From DASWHX01 sp036397995 (GTDB lineage: Bacteria > Bacteroidota > Bacteroidia > Cytophagales > Cyclobacteriaceae): 32,356 bases of DNA. Where the stretch lies: NCBI GenBank assembly GCA_036397995.1, contig DASWHX010000216.1, positions 1 through 32,356 on the forward strand. Reading direction: 5' to 3'. The notes beneath the pieces were generated by a model, which was not told the DNA's origin, did not search any database, and saw nothing but the letters and a program-made list of their open reading frames with translations. The translations under genes were made by a program, and so were the position numbers. Of this stretch, positions 16,986 through 25,655 are shown piece after piece. Positions within the stretch are counted from its first letter, which is position 1. Each line of letters starts with the position of its first letter.

Positions 16986-17594
16986 ATGAACAAAATTATT
17001 GTAGCAACTTTCGCGGTTGTCTTGTTGGGATGCCGGGCCGGTGGTAATGACCCGGGATTGGAATATGCACCCAACATGTATCATGCTGTGCCTTATGAAC
17101 CGCTTGCTCAAATTAAAGACAAGGATGCAGGTAATTGGGTTAGTTCTCTTGAGGATGGTAAAGGAGAATATTACAGTTCCAATCCTTATAACCCTTACGA
17201 AATGAATATGCGAATGCCTCCGGCTAATTCAGTGCCAAGAACAGCAGGAGGTTACCTTCCATACAGAATTCCCAAAGATAGCCTAGAATATGCGGCAAGA
17301 ACCTTAAAGAGTCCCCTTGATTCAACGGCTGCCATCACGGAAGAAGGGAAATTATTATATGTACGATTCTGTCAACATTGCCACGGCGAGAGCGGACAAG
17401 GTGATGGACCCGTCGGTGTGGCACTGGCCGGAGTTCCTGCATACAACTCCGCGTTGGTGAAAGATAAACCGGAAGGTCACATTTTCCATGTCATAACAAT
17501 GGGGAAAGGTCGGATGGGTGCTCATGCTTCGATAGTAAGCCCCGAAGAGCGATGGAAAATCGTCAGGTATGTAGAACAGCTTCAAAAGAAATAA
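16986..17594 (+). CDS. actE: ACIII subunit ActE, monoheme cytochrome c lipoprotein
   Basis: From the ATG chosen here the product has about 202 residues and opens with a compact lipoprotein signal (MNKIIVATFAVVLLGC, Cys16 in the lipobox). It is followed by a low-complexity linker (NPYNPYEMNMRMPPANS) and a cytochrome c domain with CQHCH at 129-133 and probable axial Met177 in GKGRMGAHA. In ACIII, ActE is the lipid-anchored monoheme subunit near the exit of the electron wire. The frame is also open from ATG codons at 16938 and 16968. I prefer 16986 because it gives a normal-length signal peptide and avoids overlap with actD, but this is not decisive. Confidence 0.92.
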   Translation: MNKIIVATFAVVLLGCRAGGNDPGLEYAPNMYHAVPYEPLAQIKDKDAGNWVSSLEDGKGEYYSSNPYNPYEMNMRMPPANSVPRTAGGYLPYRIPKDSLEYAARTLKSPLDSTAAITEEGKLLYVRFCQHCHGESGQGDGPVGVALAGVPAYNSALVKDKPEGHIFHVITMGKGRMGAHASIVSPEERWKIVRYVEQLQKK

Positions 17595-17596
17595 CC

Positions 17597-18955
17597 ATGA
17601 ATTTAGACGAACGATATACTTTTGGTTCCTCCACAAAAAAGAAACTCCTTGTATTTGCAGCTGTAGGAGTTGTGGTGACCATTATCGGTTTGATTATGGT
17701 TATGTCCGGTGGCGGTGAACATGGTGCTGAAAACGAACATGCAGCAACTTTAGCCGCTAAGAATCTGTTGGCCGATGCAAACCCATCTGGTGCAACCCCT
17801 GTTGCCGATGCAAGCGAAGAATCACATGGTTCGGCTCCATGGCTGAAAAGACTTTTCGTTGGAATCTGGATCAATAATATTTTCTTCATCGGAATTGCCA
17901 TAATCGGAGTATTCTTTGTGGCAATACAATACGCCTCGCAGGCGGGATGGTCTGCCGGAATGCAGCGTATCCCGGAAGCATTTGGATACTGGCTGCCAAT
18001 TGGAGCCATCATTACTTTGGTTATGTTTTTTGTTGCCGGTCACGATATTTTTCATTGGACACATACGGATTTATATACAGAAGGTGGCGCGAACTATGAT
18101 AAAATAATCAGCGGTAAAAGAGCGTATTTCTTCTGGCCATTACAAGATAATCCAGGGTTTCCAATTTTCTTTATTGTACGTATGGTCGCTTATTTTGCAT
18201 TATGGATCTGGTTCTTTATGATGTTAAGGAAACACAGTCTTGCGGAGGACCTTGATGCCAACACTTCTCATTGGTACAAAATGAGAAGCCTTTCAGCAAT
18301 ATTCCTCATTATATTTGCAGTCACTTCTTCCACCGCCGCCTGGGACTGGATAATGTCAATCGATACCCATTGGTTCTCCACTATGTTCGGCTGGTACACA
18401 TTTGCCAGCTGGTGGGTATCCGGTCTTGCAATGACAACTCTTATTGTAATTTACCTGAAAGAGAAAGGATTGCTATCTCTTGTTAATGAAAATCACCTTC
18501 ACGATCTGGGTAAGTTCGTTTGGGCATTTACCATTTTCTGGACCTATATCTGGTTTGGACAATTCCTACTCATTTACTATGCAAATATTCCGGAGGAATC
18601 AATTTATTTTCATGAGCGAATGAAGACAAGTAATTACTCAGGGATTTTTTATTTTAATCTGATAATAAACTTTTTCCTCCCATTTCTTATTCTTATGACA
18701 AGAGATGCAAAAAGAAAGATGACATTCCTGAAACTCGTATGTACGATGCTGCTTATTGGGCATTGGTTCGATTTTTATTTAATGATAACACCAGGAAGTT
18801 TGCAATTTGATGGAGGTTTCGGACTCCTTGAAATTGGAGTGACTATGATATTCCTGGCAGGATTCCTATATGTAGCTCTGGTAAATATTGCAAAGGCTCC
18901 ATTAATAGCAAAGAATCATCCAATGCTGGATGAAAGTCGGCATCATCATATTTAG
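17597..18955 (+). CDS. actF: ACIII subunit ActF, second NrfD-like membrane subunit
   Basis: The 452-residue polytopic protein of the quinol:cytochrome c oxidoreductase 'subunit 2' family has about ten helices. Conserved family stretches include FGYWLPIGAIITLVMFFVAGHDIFHWTH and STAAWDWIMSIDTHWFSTMFGWY. It is the counterpart of ActC and is thought to contribute a proton path without the quinol site. A His-containing loop (GGGEHGAENEHA) follows the first helix, and the protein ends in HHHI. It starts two bases after actE. A longer frame from 17552 overlaps actE by 43 bases and is unlikely, because the family starts at MNLDERYTF-like sequence. Confidence 0.94.
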   Translation: MNLDERYTFGSSTKKKLLVFAAVGVVVTIIGLIMVMSGGGEHGAENEHAATLAAKNLLADANPSGATPVADASEESHGSAPWLKRLFVGIWINNIFFIGIAIIGVFFVAIQYASQAGWSAGMQRIPEAFGYWLPIGAIITLVMFFVAGHDIFHWTHTDLYTEGGANYDKIISGKRAYFFWPLQDNPGFPIFFIVRMVAYFALWIWFFMMLRKHSLAEDLDANTSHWYKMRSLSAIFLIIFAVTSSTAAWDWIMSIDTHWFSTMFGWYTFASWWVSGLAMTTLIVIYLKEKGLLSLVNENHLHDLGKFVWAFTIFWTYIWFGQFLLIYYANIPEESIYFHERMKTSNYSGIFYFNLIINFFLPFLILMTRDAKRKMTFLKLVCTMLLIGHWFDFYLMITPGSLQFDGGFGLLEIGVTMIFLAGFLYVALVNIAKAPLIAKNHPMLDESRHHHI

Positions 18956-18991
18956 AATATGAAGAAAAATTATTTTGAAAAGTAATCAGAT

Positions 18992-20068
18992 ATGAAAGTA
19001 ATTGTAATTGCGGGGATTGTACTGATTGTTGTTATCCTGTTTTTGATTTTCAGAATAGCAACTCTTGTTGGAATTTTGAAAGGTGGTGAGAAAAGAGATG
19101 GACAAAGCAATCAGATAAATGCTTTATTGCTTTTGATTTTTATTATCGTTTCGGGAAGTGTATTACTTTGGTATGCATATACAAAATATGATGAATACAC
19201 CTTGCCCGTCGCGTCGGAGCATGGAGTTATCACAGATAACCTCTTTTGGGTAACAACACTGATTACTGGTTTTGTATTCATCATAACCCAGGCACTTCTA
19301 TTTTATTTCCCGTTCAAATATCAATACAAAGAAGGGCGAAAAGCATTTTTCTATCCGGATAACAACATGATAGAAATGCTCTGGACAATTATCCCTGCCA
19401 TAGCATTGGCAATCTTGATTTTCTATGGTCTTACTGTTTGGAATGATATCACTGATGAGGCTCCACAAGAGGCGGAAAGAATAGAAATTCTTGGCCATCA
19501 GTTTGCCTGGAAATTGCGCTATTCCGGAAGGGATAACTTGCTGGGTAAACACGATTACCGCTTGATTATGGCTGAAAATCCAGTTGGAGTAGACTTCACT
19601 GACAAGAATGCATTTGATGATTTTAGTGCCGGGCAAATGTATGTGCCGAAAGGAAGGCCGGTTGAATTAAGAATTAGAGCAAGAGATGTGCTTCATAGTG
19701 TTTTTGCTCCTCATTTTCGACTGAAGATGGACGCGGTACCCGGAATGGTGACATCCTTCTGGTTTGTTCCAACAAAGACTACTGCAGAAATGAGAGTTGA
19801 AACCGGGAATGTTAATTTTAATTATGAAATAGCATGTACTGAAATTTGCGGTTATGGGCATTTCGGGATGAGAATGATAGTTATTGTTGTTGAACCGAAA
19901 GAATTTGACCAATGGAAGGCCAGCCAGGAAACCCTGATTCAAAGAGAGCCCGGTCTGCTTAAATATGTTTCAGAAGACTTAAAGGAATTGGCAAGAATAA
20001 AATCAGGACTTACGGATATTCAAGATAAAGAAAGTGAATCGGTTTCGGTGGCGGGATCGAATAAATAG
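18992..20068 (+). CDS. coxB: Cytochrome c oxidase subunit II (CuA subunit)
   Basis: This 358-residue protein carries the complete binuclear CuA site: His235 in VLHSVFAPHF, then the CTEICGYGHFGM block giving Cys282, Glu284, Cys286, His290 and Met293. It takes electrons from cytochrome c or directly from ACIII and passes them to heme a of subunit I. Besides the two canonical anchoring helices (about 85-107 and 125-147), there are one or two further hydrophobic segments at the N-terminus (1-25 and 42-62), an arrangement I associate with Bacteroidota and Chlorobi-type subunits. No cytochrome c domain is fused at the C-terminus, so the enzyme is aa3 rather than caa3. It lies 36 bases after actF. 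Confidence 0.95.
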   Translation: MKVIVIAGIVLIVVILFLIFRIATLVGILKGGEKRDGQSNQINALLLLIFIIVSGSVLLWYAYTKYDEYTLPVASEHGVITDNLFWVTTLITGFVFIITQALLFYFPFKYQYKEGRKAFFYPDNNMIEMLWTIIPAIALAILIFYGLTVWNDITDEAPQEAERIEILGHQFAWKLRYSGRDNLLGKHDYRLIMAENPVGVDFTDKNAFDDFSAGQMYVPKGRPVELRIRARDVLHSVFAPHFRLKMDAVPGMVTSFWFVPTKTTAEMRVETGNVNFNYEIACTEICGYGHFGMRMIVIVVEPKEFDQWKASQETLIQREPGLLKYVSEDLKELARIKSGLTDIQDKESESVSVAGSNK

Positions 20069-20075
20069 ATTTATT

Positions 20076-21956
20076 ATGGCAACAGCGGAAATACATATTG
20101 AAGAAGGACATTCAGCGGGAGGTCACGAGCATGACCATGATCATCAAGGTAACTTCTGGACAAAATACATTTTCTCACAAGACCATAAAGTAATTGCAAA
20201 ACAATTCCTCATCTCAGGAATTTTCTGGGCTTTATTAGGCGGCATATTATCGGTAATATTCAGGTTGCAACTGGGTTTTCCCGACATGAATTTAATGTGG
20301 CTAAAACCTTTTCTTGGTGGTTGGATAACCGAAGCAGGAAAACTTGATCAGGAATTTTACCTGGCGCTGGTTACCATGCACGGTACCATTATGGTTTTCT
20401 TTGTGCTGACTGCCGGATTAAGCGGAACCTTCAGCAATTTTCTGATTCCCTTACAAGTTGGGGCGAGGGATATGGCCAGTGGCTTCCTGAACATGCTATC
20501 TTATTGGTTCTTTTTCCTCTCAAGTGTGGTCATGTTTAGCTCCCTTTTTATTTCTACCGGGCCGGCATCCGGAGGTTGGGTAATATATCCGCCATTGAGC
20601 GCCCTTCCCCAGGCTATGTCAGGATCCGGATTAGGAATGACCCTTTGGCTGGTCGCTATGGCTTTATTTATTATTTCTACCCTGTTGGGAGGTATTAACT
20701 ATGTAACCACGATTATTAACCTCAGAACGTATGGAATGACATTTACCAGACTTCCATTAACAATCTGGGCATTTTTCCTTACCGCTGTTATTGGAATTCT
20801 TTCATTCCCTGTACTTTTTGCCGCGGCATTATTACTGATTTTTGACAGAAGCTTTGGTACAAGCTTTTATTTGACAGATATATATATAAATGGTGAGGCA
20901 CTCCCTAATTCGGGAGGAAGTCCTATTCTATTCCAGCATTTGTTTTGGTTCCTTGGACATCCTGAAGTATACATCGTACTATTACCAGCCTTGGGGATTA
21001 CCTCAGAAATAATTTCAACAAATTCAAGGAAACCCATATTTGGCTACAGAGCGATGGTAGGCTCCCTGCTGGCAATTACATTTTTATCCTTCGTAGTCTG
21101 GGCACACCATATGTTTGTTACAGGAATGAATCCTTTTCTTGGATCAATATTCATGCTGCTAACATTAATTATTGCAGTGCCATCTGCAGTAAAAGTGTTT
21201 AATTACCTCGCCACCCTCTGGAAAGGAAATATCGTATTTACACCCGCGATGTTATTTTCTATCGGCCTTGTGTCTTACTTTATTTCCGGCGGATTAACCG
21301 GAATCTATTTAGGAAACGCGGCCGTAGATATTCAACTGCATGATACTTATTATGTCGTGGCGCACTTTCATATTGTGATGGGATCTGCCTCATTCTTCGG
21401 AATGCTAGCCGGTATTTACCATTGGTTTCCTAAAATGTTTGGAAGAATGTTAGACAACCGGTTGGGATACATCCATTTCTGGTTAACATTCGTTGGCGTT
21501 TACCTGGTCTTCTTCCCAATGCATTTTATTGGAATGGCAGGATTTCCCAGGAGGTATTATTCTTTCACCAACTTTGATGCCTTCCAGTCATTTACCGACT
21601 TGAATATGCTGATAACCATTGCCGCCATAATTACTCTGGCAGCTCAATTCATATTCCTGTTTAATTTCTTCTACAGCATTTTCAGGGGCAGACCTGCACC
21701 TGCTAACCCGTGGAGATCGAATACACTGGAGTGGACTACTCCAATTCATCCGGGGCATGGTAACTGGCCGGGTGAAATTCCTCACGTTTACCGATGGCCG
21801 TATGATTACAGCAAGCCGGGTGCGAAGGAAGACTTTATTCCTCAGAATATTCCATTTTCAGATACTATGGAATCGAATCTGCCGGAAGAAAATGAACTTA
21901 TTAAGCTGGAGGGTGCTGATAGCGGGGCAATAAAGGTTGATGATACAAAACACTGA
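20076..21956 (+). CDS. coxA: Cytochrome c oxidase subunit I, A1-type heme-copper oxidase
   Basis: The 626-residue catalytic subunit has all metal ligands visible: His102 and His432 for heme a, His430 for heme a3, and His295, His344 and His345 for CuB. Tyr299, four residues after His295, is the expected cross-linked tyrosine. Glu297 in GHPEVYI marks the A1 class with a D-channel glutamate, so it should pump protons while reducing oxygen to water. The N-terminal extension is His-rich (GHSAGGHEHDHDH, residues about 11-23). The ATG at 20076 follows the coxB stop by 7 bases; a frame from 20034 would overlap coxB and is not favoured. The last 20 bases overlap ctaA. Confidence 0.97.
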   Translation: MATAEIHIEEGHSAGGHEHDHDHQGNFWTKYIFSQDHKVIAKQFLISGIFWALLGGILSVIFRLQLGFPDMNLMWLKPFLGGWITEAGKLDQEFYLALVTMHGTIMVFFVLTAGLSGTFSNFLIPLQVGARDMASGFLNMLSYWFFFLSSVVMFSSLFISTGPASGGWVIYPPLSALPQAMSGSGLGMTLWLVAMALFIISTLLGGINYVTTIINLRTYGMTFTRLPLTIWAFFLTAVIGILSFPVLFAAALLLIFDRSFGTSFYLTDIYINGEALPNSGGSPILFQHLFWFLGHPEVYIVLLPALGITSEIISTNSRKPIFGYRAMVGSLLAITFLSFVVWAHHMFVTGMNPFLGSIFMLLTLIIAVPSAVKVFNYLATLWKGNIVFTPAMLFSIGLVSYFISGGLTGIYLGNAAVDIQLHDTYYVVAHFHIVMGSASFFGMLAGIYHWFPKMFGRMLDNRLGYIHFWLTFVGVYLVFFPMHFIGMAGFPRRYYSFTNFDAFQSFTDLNMLITIAAIITLAAQFIFLFNFFYSIFRGRPAPANPWRSNTLEWTTPIHPGHGNWPGEIPHVYRWPYDYSKPGAKEDFIPQNIPFSDTMESNLPEENELIKLEGADSGAIKVDDTKH

Positions 21957-22995
21957 TAAGGAGTTAGCCGCATTTAAGAAATTAAGCCTGATAACTTTAA
22001 TAGCGGTGTATTTTTTGATTCTTGTCGGAGGAATTGTGAGAAGCACCGGTTCCGGAATGGGATGCCCGGATTGGCCTAAATGTTTTGGAAGCTGGATTCC
22101 TCCAACATCAGAGAATCAACTTCCGGAAAATTATCAGGACAAGTATTCAATGCAAAGACACGAAAAGAATATTAAACTAGCCAATTATCTTTCAGCCCTG
22201 GGGATGAAAAACACGGCTATGCGGATACTGGATGATGACAACATTAGAGTTGAGGAAGAATTTAATGCAGTGAAAACCTGGACGGAGTATATTAACCGTC
22301 TTGTGGGGGCAACAATCGGCTTCCTGATCTTCCTGACAACACTCGCTTCTTTTCGCCTTTGGAAGAGAAATAAAGTTATTGTTATTATGTCAGTCATTAC
22401 CCTGGGCACTATAGGATTCCAGGGGTGGCTGGGCAGCCTGGTGGTTTCTACTAAACTGCTTCCGGGTATGGTTACAACACACATGTTACTCGCCCTGGTT
22501 ATTGTTGCCATGATTACCTTTTTGTGGTTTAAAGGAAACGGCAATAAATTTGAATTAAAAGGCGGATCATTAAACATAATTATTATACTAAGCCTGATTG
22601 CCCTTGCAATTCAGGTTTTATTGGGAACCCAGGTGAGAGAAAGGGTTGATGTGGCGGGTGCCGCTGCTGTAAATTCAGGGGATTGGGTAAATCAAATTGG
22701 TCTGATTTTTTATGTGCACAGATCTTTTTCAATTATTATATTAATAATAAGCATTCTCCTGGTGAACAAAATTGTGAAAGAGATTGGTAGAGAAAATCAA
22801 CATTACAAACTTTCCAGAATTGTTGCCGGCCTGGTAATACTCGAAATGATGACAGGAGCTTCAATGGCATATTTTTCAATCCCACCTTTTTTGCAACCCA
22901 TACATCTTTTGCTTGGAACCCTGGTGTTTGGATTAACTTTTCTTTTGTTCCTGAGTATGTCATCTGAAAAATATCAAATTGAAGTTGTGAAATGA
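21937..22995 (+). CDS. ctaA: Heme A synthase (CtaA/COX15 family)
   Basis: The 352-residue integral membrane protein converts heme O to heme A by oxidising the C8 methyl group. The first helix carries STGSGMGCPDWPKC with the Cys43/Cys49 pair. His182 (TTHMLLAL), His261 (VHRSFS) and His323 (PIHLLLG) fit three of the four conserved heme-ligand histidines. The expected first histidine in the 'E-x-x-H-R' helix is Asn120 here (EYINRLVG). A large extramembrane insert (about 50-115) follows the first helix. The gene overlaps coxA by 20 bases and ctaB by four (ATGA), so expression is tightly coupled to the oxidase. Two adjacent ATGs (21937, 21940) are possible starts. Confidence 0.93.
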   Translation: MMIQNTDKELAAFKKLSLITLIAVYFLILVGGIVRSTGSGMGCPDWPKCFGSWIPPTSENQLPENYQDKYSMQRHEKNIKLANYLSALGMKNTAMRILDDDNIRVEEEFNAVKTWTEYINRLVGATIGFLIFLTTLASFRLWKRNKVIVIMSVITLGTIGFQGWLGSLVVSTKLLPGMVTTHMLLALVIVAMITFLWFKGNGNKFELKGGSLNIIIILSLIALAIQVLLGTQVRERVDVAGAAAVNSGDWVNQIGLIFYVHRSFSIIILIISILLVNKIVKEIGRENQHYKLSRIVAGLVILEMMTGASMAYFSIPPFLQPIHLLLGTLVFGLTFLLFLSMSSEKYQIEVVK

Positions 22996-23885
22996 ATAGC
23001 CCCGGAACAAATATCATCATTAAAACAGGTGTCCTTTATAGGACGAGAGCCTTCGTAGAATTACTAAAGACGCGGCTTTCATTCCTCGTTGCTTTTTCTT
23101 CTGGTTTCGGATATATACTGGCTACAAACTCATTCAACTGGATTCAATTTACGTGTTTGTTCTTAGGAGGATTCCTGGTTAGCGGAGGTGCTGTAACTAT
23201 AAATCAAATCCTGGAGAAAGATGTTGATGCCATTATGAACAGAACGAAAGGCCGGCCCATTCCAACAGGAAGGGTTTCAATACCAGAGGCCACCATTTTT
23301 TCCATCCTGATCAGTTTTGCAGGCTTAATGCTCCTGCTTTATTCAACGAATATCCTTACCGCAACTTTATCATTAGTTTCTCTCATTCTCTACAGCTTTG
23401 TTTATACACCCCTTAAACGCGTAGGTTCCATCGCGGTATTTGTTGGTGCAATTCCCGGTGCGCTGCCACCACTTCTTGGGTGGGTCGCCGCCACCGGCCA
23501 GATTTCGGTAGAAGCTATTATGCTTTTTAGTATTCAGTTTGTCTGGCAGTTTCCTCACTTTTGGGCTATTGCCTGGGTTTCCTATGATGATTACAAAAAA
23601 GCCGGCATTAAATTATTGCCTTCTGGCGGAGGGAAGAATCTCAATACGGCTATTCAAATAATGACTTACACATTGTTCCTTTTGCCTTTGGGAATTTTGC
23701 CCGCTAAGCTCGGTATCACAGGAGTAAATTCCGCTTTGGTAGCCACAATTTGTGGAGCTTTATTTCTTGCTCAAACATTTTCATTAATGAAGGATGGCTC
23801 AAGAAAATCAGCTTTAAGAATAATGTATGGTTCGTTCCTTTATTTACCTATTGTTCAAATTGCGTATTTGTTAGACAAGATATAA
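22992..23885 (+). CDS. ctaB: Protoheme IX farnesyltransferase (heme O synthase)
   Basis: This 297-residue UbiA-superfamily prenyltransferase attaches a farnesyl chain to protoheme, making heme O for CtaA. The allylic-diphosphate and Mg-binding motif is present as NQILEKDVDAIMNRTKGRP (from about residue 71), with the RTxxRP signature, and the family's second block YTPLKRVG lies near 137. About eight or nine membrane helices are visible. It starts on the ATGA overlap with ctaA and is followed at one base by the first subunit III gene. Well supported. Confidence 0.96.
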   Translation: MNSPGTNIIIKTGVLYRTRAFVELLKTRLSFLVAFSSGFGYILATNSFNWIQFTCLFLGGFLVSGGAVTINQILEKDVDAIMNRTKGRPIPTGRVSIPEATIFSILISFAGLMLLLYSTNILTATLSLVSLILYSFVYTPLKRVGSIAVFVGAIPGALPPLLGWVAATGQISVEAIMLFSIQFVWQFPHFWAIAWVSYDDYKKAGIKLLPSGGGKNLNTAIQIMTYTLFLLPLGILPAKLGITGVNSALVATICGALFLAQTFSLMKDGSRKSALRIMYGSFLYLPIVQIAYLLDKI

Positions 23886-23886
23886 T

Positions 23887-24468
23887 ATGGTGAAGGATAT
23901 ACAATTAACGGAAGAACCAAGGAAAACCTTTACGATGGATCCCAAAAAATTCATTCTGTGGCTTTTTATTGTTAGTATTATTATGTTATTCGGAGCATTT
24001 ACCAGTGCTTATATGGTAAAAAAAGCATCGGGAGATTGGCTAAGTATAGCGTTGCCAGGAATATTCTACTTTAATACAGTAGTAATTTTACTAAGCAGTG
24101 CGAGTATGCACATTGCGGTAATGTCAACAAAAAAGAATAATCTCAAATTGACGCGGATTACACTTGTAATCACTTCCATTTTGGGGCTTACTTTTCTTGC
24201 AGGACAATATTCAGGTTGGCAAGATCTGGTGAGAAATAATGTCTTCTTTGTTGGCCATCCATCCGGTTCATTCATTTACGTGTTAACCGGAGTTCATGGA
24301 ATACATTTGGTGAGTGGAGTGATTTTTCTATTCATCATAGTGGCTGCCGCATTTAGATTTAAAGTTCATAGCAAGAGCCAGAGATGGATTCAAATGTGTG
24401 CAACTTATTGGCATTTTTTGGATGCCCTTTGGCTATATTTGTTTATCTTTTTATTATTGAATAATTAA
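23887..24468 (+). CDS. Cytochrome c oxidase subunit III-like protein (first copy, short)
   Basis: The 193-residue membrane protein of the heme-copper oxidase subunit III family has about five helices. Family hallmarks are GAFTSAYMVKKASGDW near the N-terminus, 'LTGVHGIHLVSGVI' and the C-terminal YWHFLDALWLYLF. Subunit III stabilises subunit I and supports proton uptake. Its N-terminus is cytosolic and charged. It is clearly different in sequence from the second subunit III gene that follows 17 bases later, so the oxidase may carry both, as two subunit III-like proteins. It starts one base after the ctaB stop. Confidence 0.93.
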   Translation: MVKDIQLTEEPRKTFTMDPKKFILWLFIVSIIMLFGAFTSAYMVKKASGDWLSIALPGIFYFNTVVILLSSASMHIAVMSTKKNNLKLTRITLVITSILGLTFLAGQYSGWQDLVRNNVFFVGHPSGSFIYVLTGVHGIHLVSGVIFLFIIVAAAFRFKVHSKSQRWIQMCATYWHFLDALWLYLFIFLLLNN

Positions 24469-24485
24469 CTCAAACAAGCAAGGAT

Positions 24486-25253
24486 ATGTCTTCAACCACC
24501 GCTGCAGTATCTGACGGAAAGAAGCTCTGGTACGGAGGTCAATCGCCCGTGAAGGCGAGTTATGGAAAATTAATGATGTGGATTTTCCTCGTTTCAGATG
24601 CATTCACATTCTCAGCACTTCTGATAACTTACGGCCTCATCCGCTATTCTCATCCTGCTTTTGAAGGTGCGGTAAGGGAATTTACTTTCTCCACTGAATA
24701 CTGGCCGGTTCCGGAAAAAGTTTTTGCTGCAATTCCATTCTTTCATGGACTAAATGCTCCTCTGGTATTTGTTGGTTTAATGACATTCATTTTGATCCTC
24801 AGCAGCGTAACTATGGTGCTCGCGGTGGAGGCAGGCCATCGAATGGATCGGAAAAACGTCGAAAAATGGATGCTTTGGACTATTGTCGGTGGTCTTGCAT
24901 TCCTTGGATGCCAGGCCTGGGAGTGGACTCATTTTATTATCGGCACAGGTGAAGCAACCATGGCAAAGAGATTTGCGGATGGTGCCTGGCAATCCTTTGA
25001 AGTCTTGGGAGCAAATCTTAGCATTAATCAATATGGACCGCCAGATTTTGCGGCGTTATTCTTTTTTATAACCGGATTTCATGGCACTCACGTTTTTAGC
25101 GGTGTGCTGCTCAATTTCCTGATATTCCATAATGCCACGACAGGTGTATATGACAGAAGAGGTCACTATGAAATGGTTGAGAAAGTGGGATTGTATTGGC
25201 ACTTTGTAGACCTGGTTTGGGTGTTCGTATTTACGTTTTTCTATCTTGTATAA
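24486..25253 (+). CDS. coxC: Cytochrome c oxidase subunit III (second copy)
   Basis: The 255-residue membrane protein of the subunit III family has 'KLMMWIFLVSDAFTFSALLITYG' in its first helix, 'FFITGFHGTHVFSGVLLNF' and the terminal YWHFVDLVWVFVFTFFYLV. It has an extra loop of about 40 residues after the first helix compared with the shorter paralogue upstream. Its longer form is closer to the usual subunit III, so I give it the coxC symbol. It probably packs against subunit I. It is followed 20 bases later by the subunit IV gene. Confidence 0.93.
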   Translation: MSSTTAAVSDGKKLWYGGQSPVKASYGKLMMWIFLVSDAFTFSALLITYGLIRYSHPAFEGAVREFTFSTEYWPVPEKVFAAIPFFHGLNAPLVFVGLMTFILILSSVTMVLAVEAGHRMDRKNVEKWMLWTIVGGLAFLGCQAWEWTHFIIGTGEATMAKRFADGAWQSFEVLGANLSINQYGPPDFAALFFFITGFHGTHVFSGVLLNFLIFHNATTGVYDRRGHYEMVEKVGLYWHFVDLVWVFVFTFFYLV

Positions 25254-25273
25254 TAAGTTGAAATATTATAATC

Positions 25274-25591
25274 ATGGAAGAAACTAAAGAAATTATAGTT
25301 CAACCTGTAAATAAGGAAAAAGTCCGGCAATTGGTAAGAGTTGCCATCATTTTGGGTATTGTCACCGGCCTTGAGTTTCTGGTAGCATTTACGTTTCACT
25401 CAGGTCCTCTGAAAACCTCAATTTTCGTTGCTATGACCATAATAAAAGCTTTCTATATAGTTGGCGAATTTATGCACCTGCGTCATGAAGTGAAGATGTT
25501 GATTTGGTCGATCTTGCTGCCGATGATGTTTGTGGTGTGGTTACTGATTACTCTTATCTATGAGGGTGGATCAATTCTTCAGGTCAGATAG
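25274..25591 (+). CDS. Cytochrome c oxidase subunit IV (prokaryotic COX4/CyoD-like)
   Basis: The 105-residue protein has three membrane helices. The central helix reads IIKAFYIVGEFMHLRHE, carrying the conserved His of the prokaryotic subunit IV family. It is small, lacks cofactors, and probably supports the stability of subunits I and III. It is the last gene of the act-cox operon and is followed 23 bases later by an intrinsic terminator. Confidence 0.9.
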   Translation: MEETKEIIVQPVNKEKVRQLVRVAIILGIVTGLEFLVAFTFHSGPLKTSIFVAMTIIKAFYIVGEFMHLRHEVKMLIWSILLPMMFVVWLLITLIYEGGSILQVR

Positions 25592-25614
25592 ATACTTAAT
25601 AAAAATCTCAACCC

Positions 25615-25642
25615 AATCAGGCAAGAGCCTGATTTTTTTTTA
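25615..25642 (+). terminator. Intrinsic terminator of the act-cox operon
   Basis: AATCAGGC (25615-25622), loop AAGA, GCCTGATT (25627-25634), with the T-run continuing to 25642. This perfect 8-bp stem with tetraloop and U-tract is the strongest terminator in the window. It ends only 13 bases before the start codon of the SCO-like gene. Confidence 0.88.
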
Positions 25643-25655
25643 ACCTGAACCGCTT

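Noticed and set aside
17563..18012. 149-codon minus-strand frame inside actF
   Set aside because: Antisense shadow of the actF coding sequence, with no family resemblance.
18992..20068. caa3-type oxidase (heme c fused to subunit II)
   Set aside because: CoxB ends soon after the CuA domain and contains no CXXCH motif.
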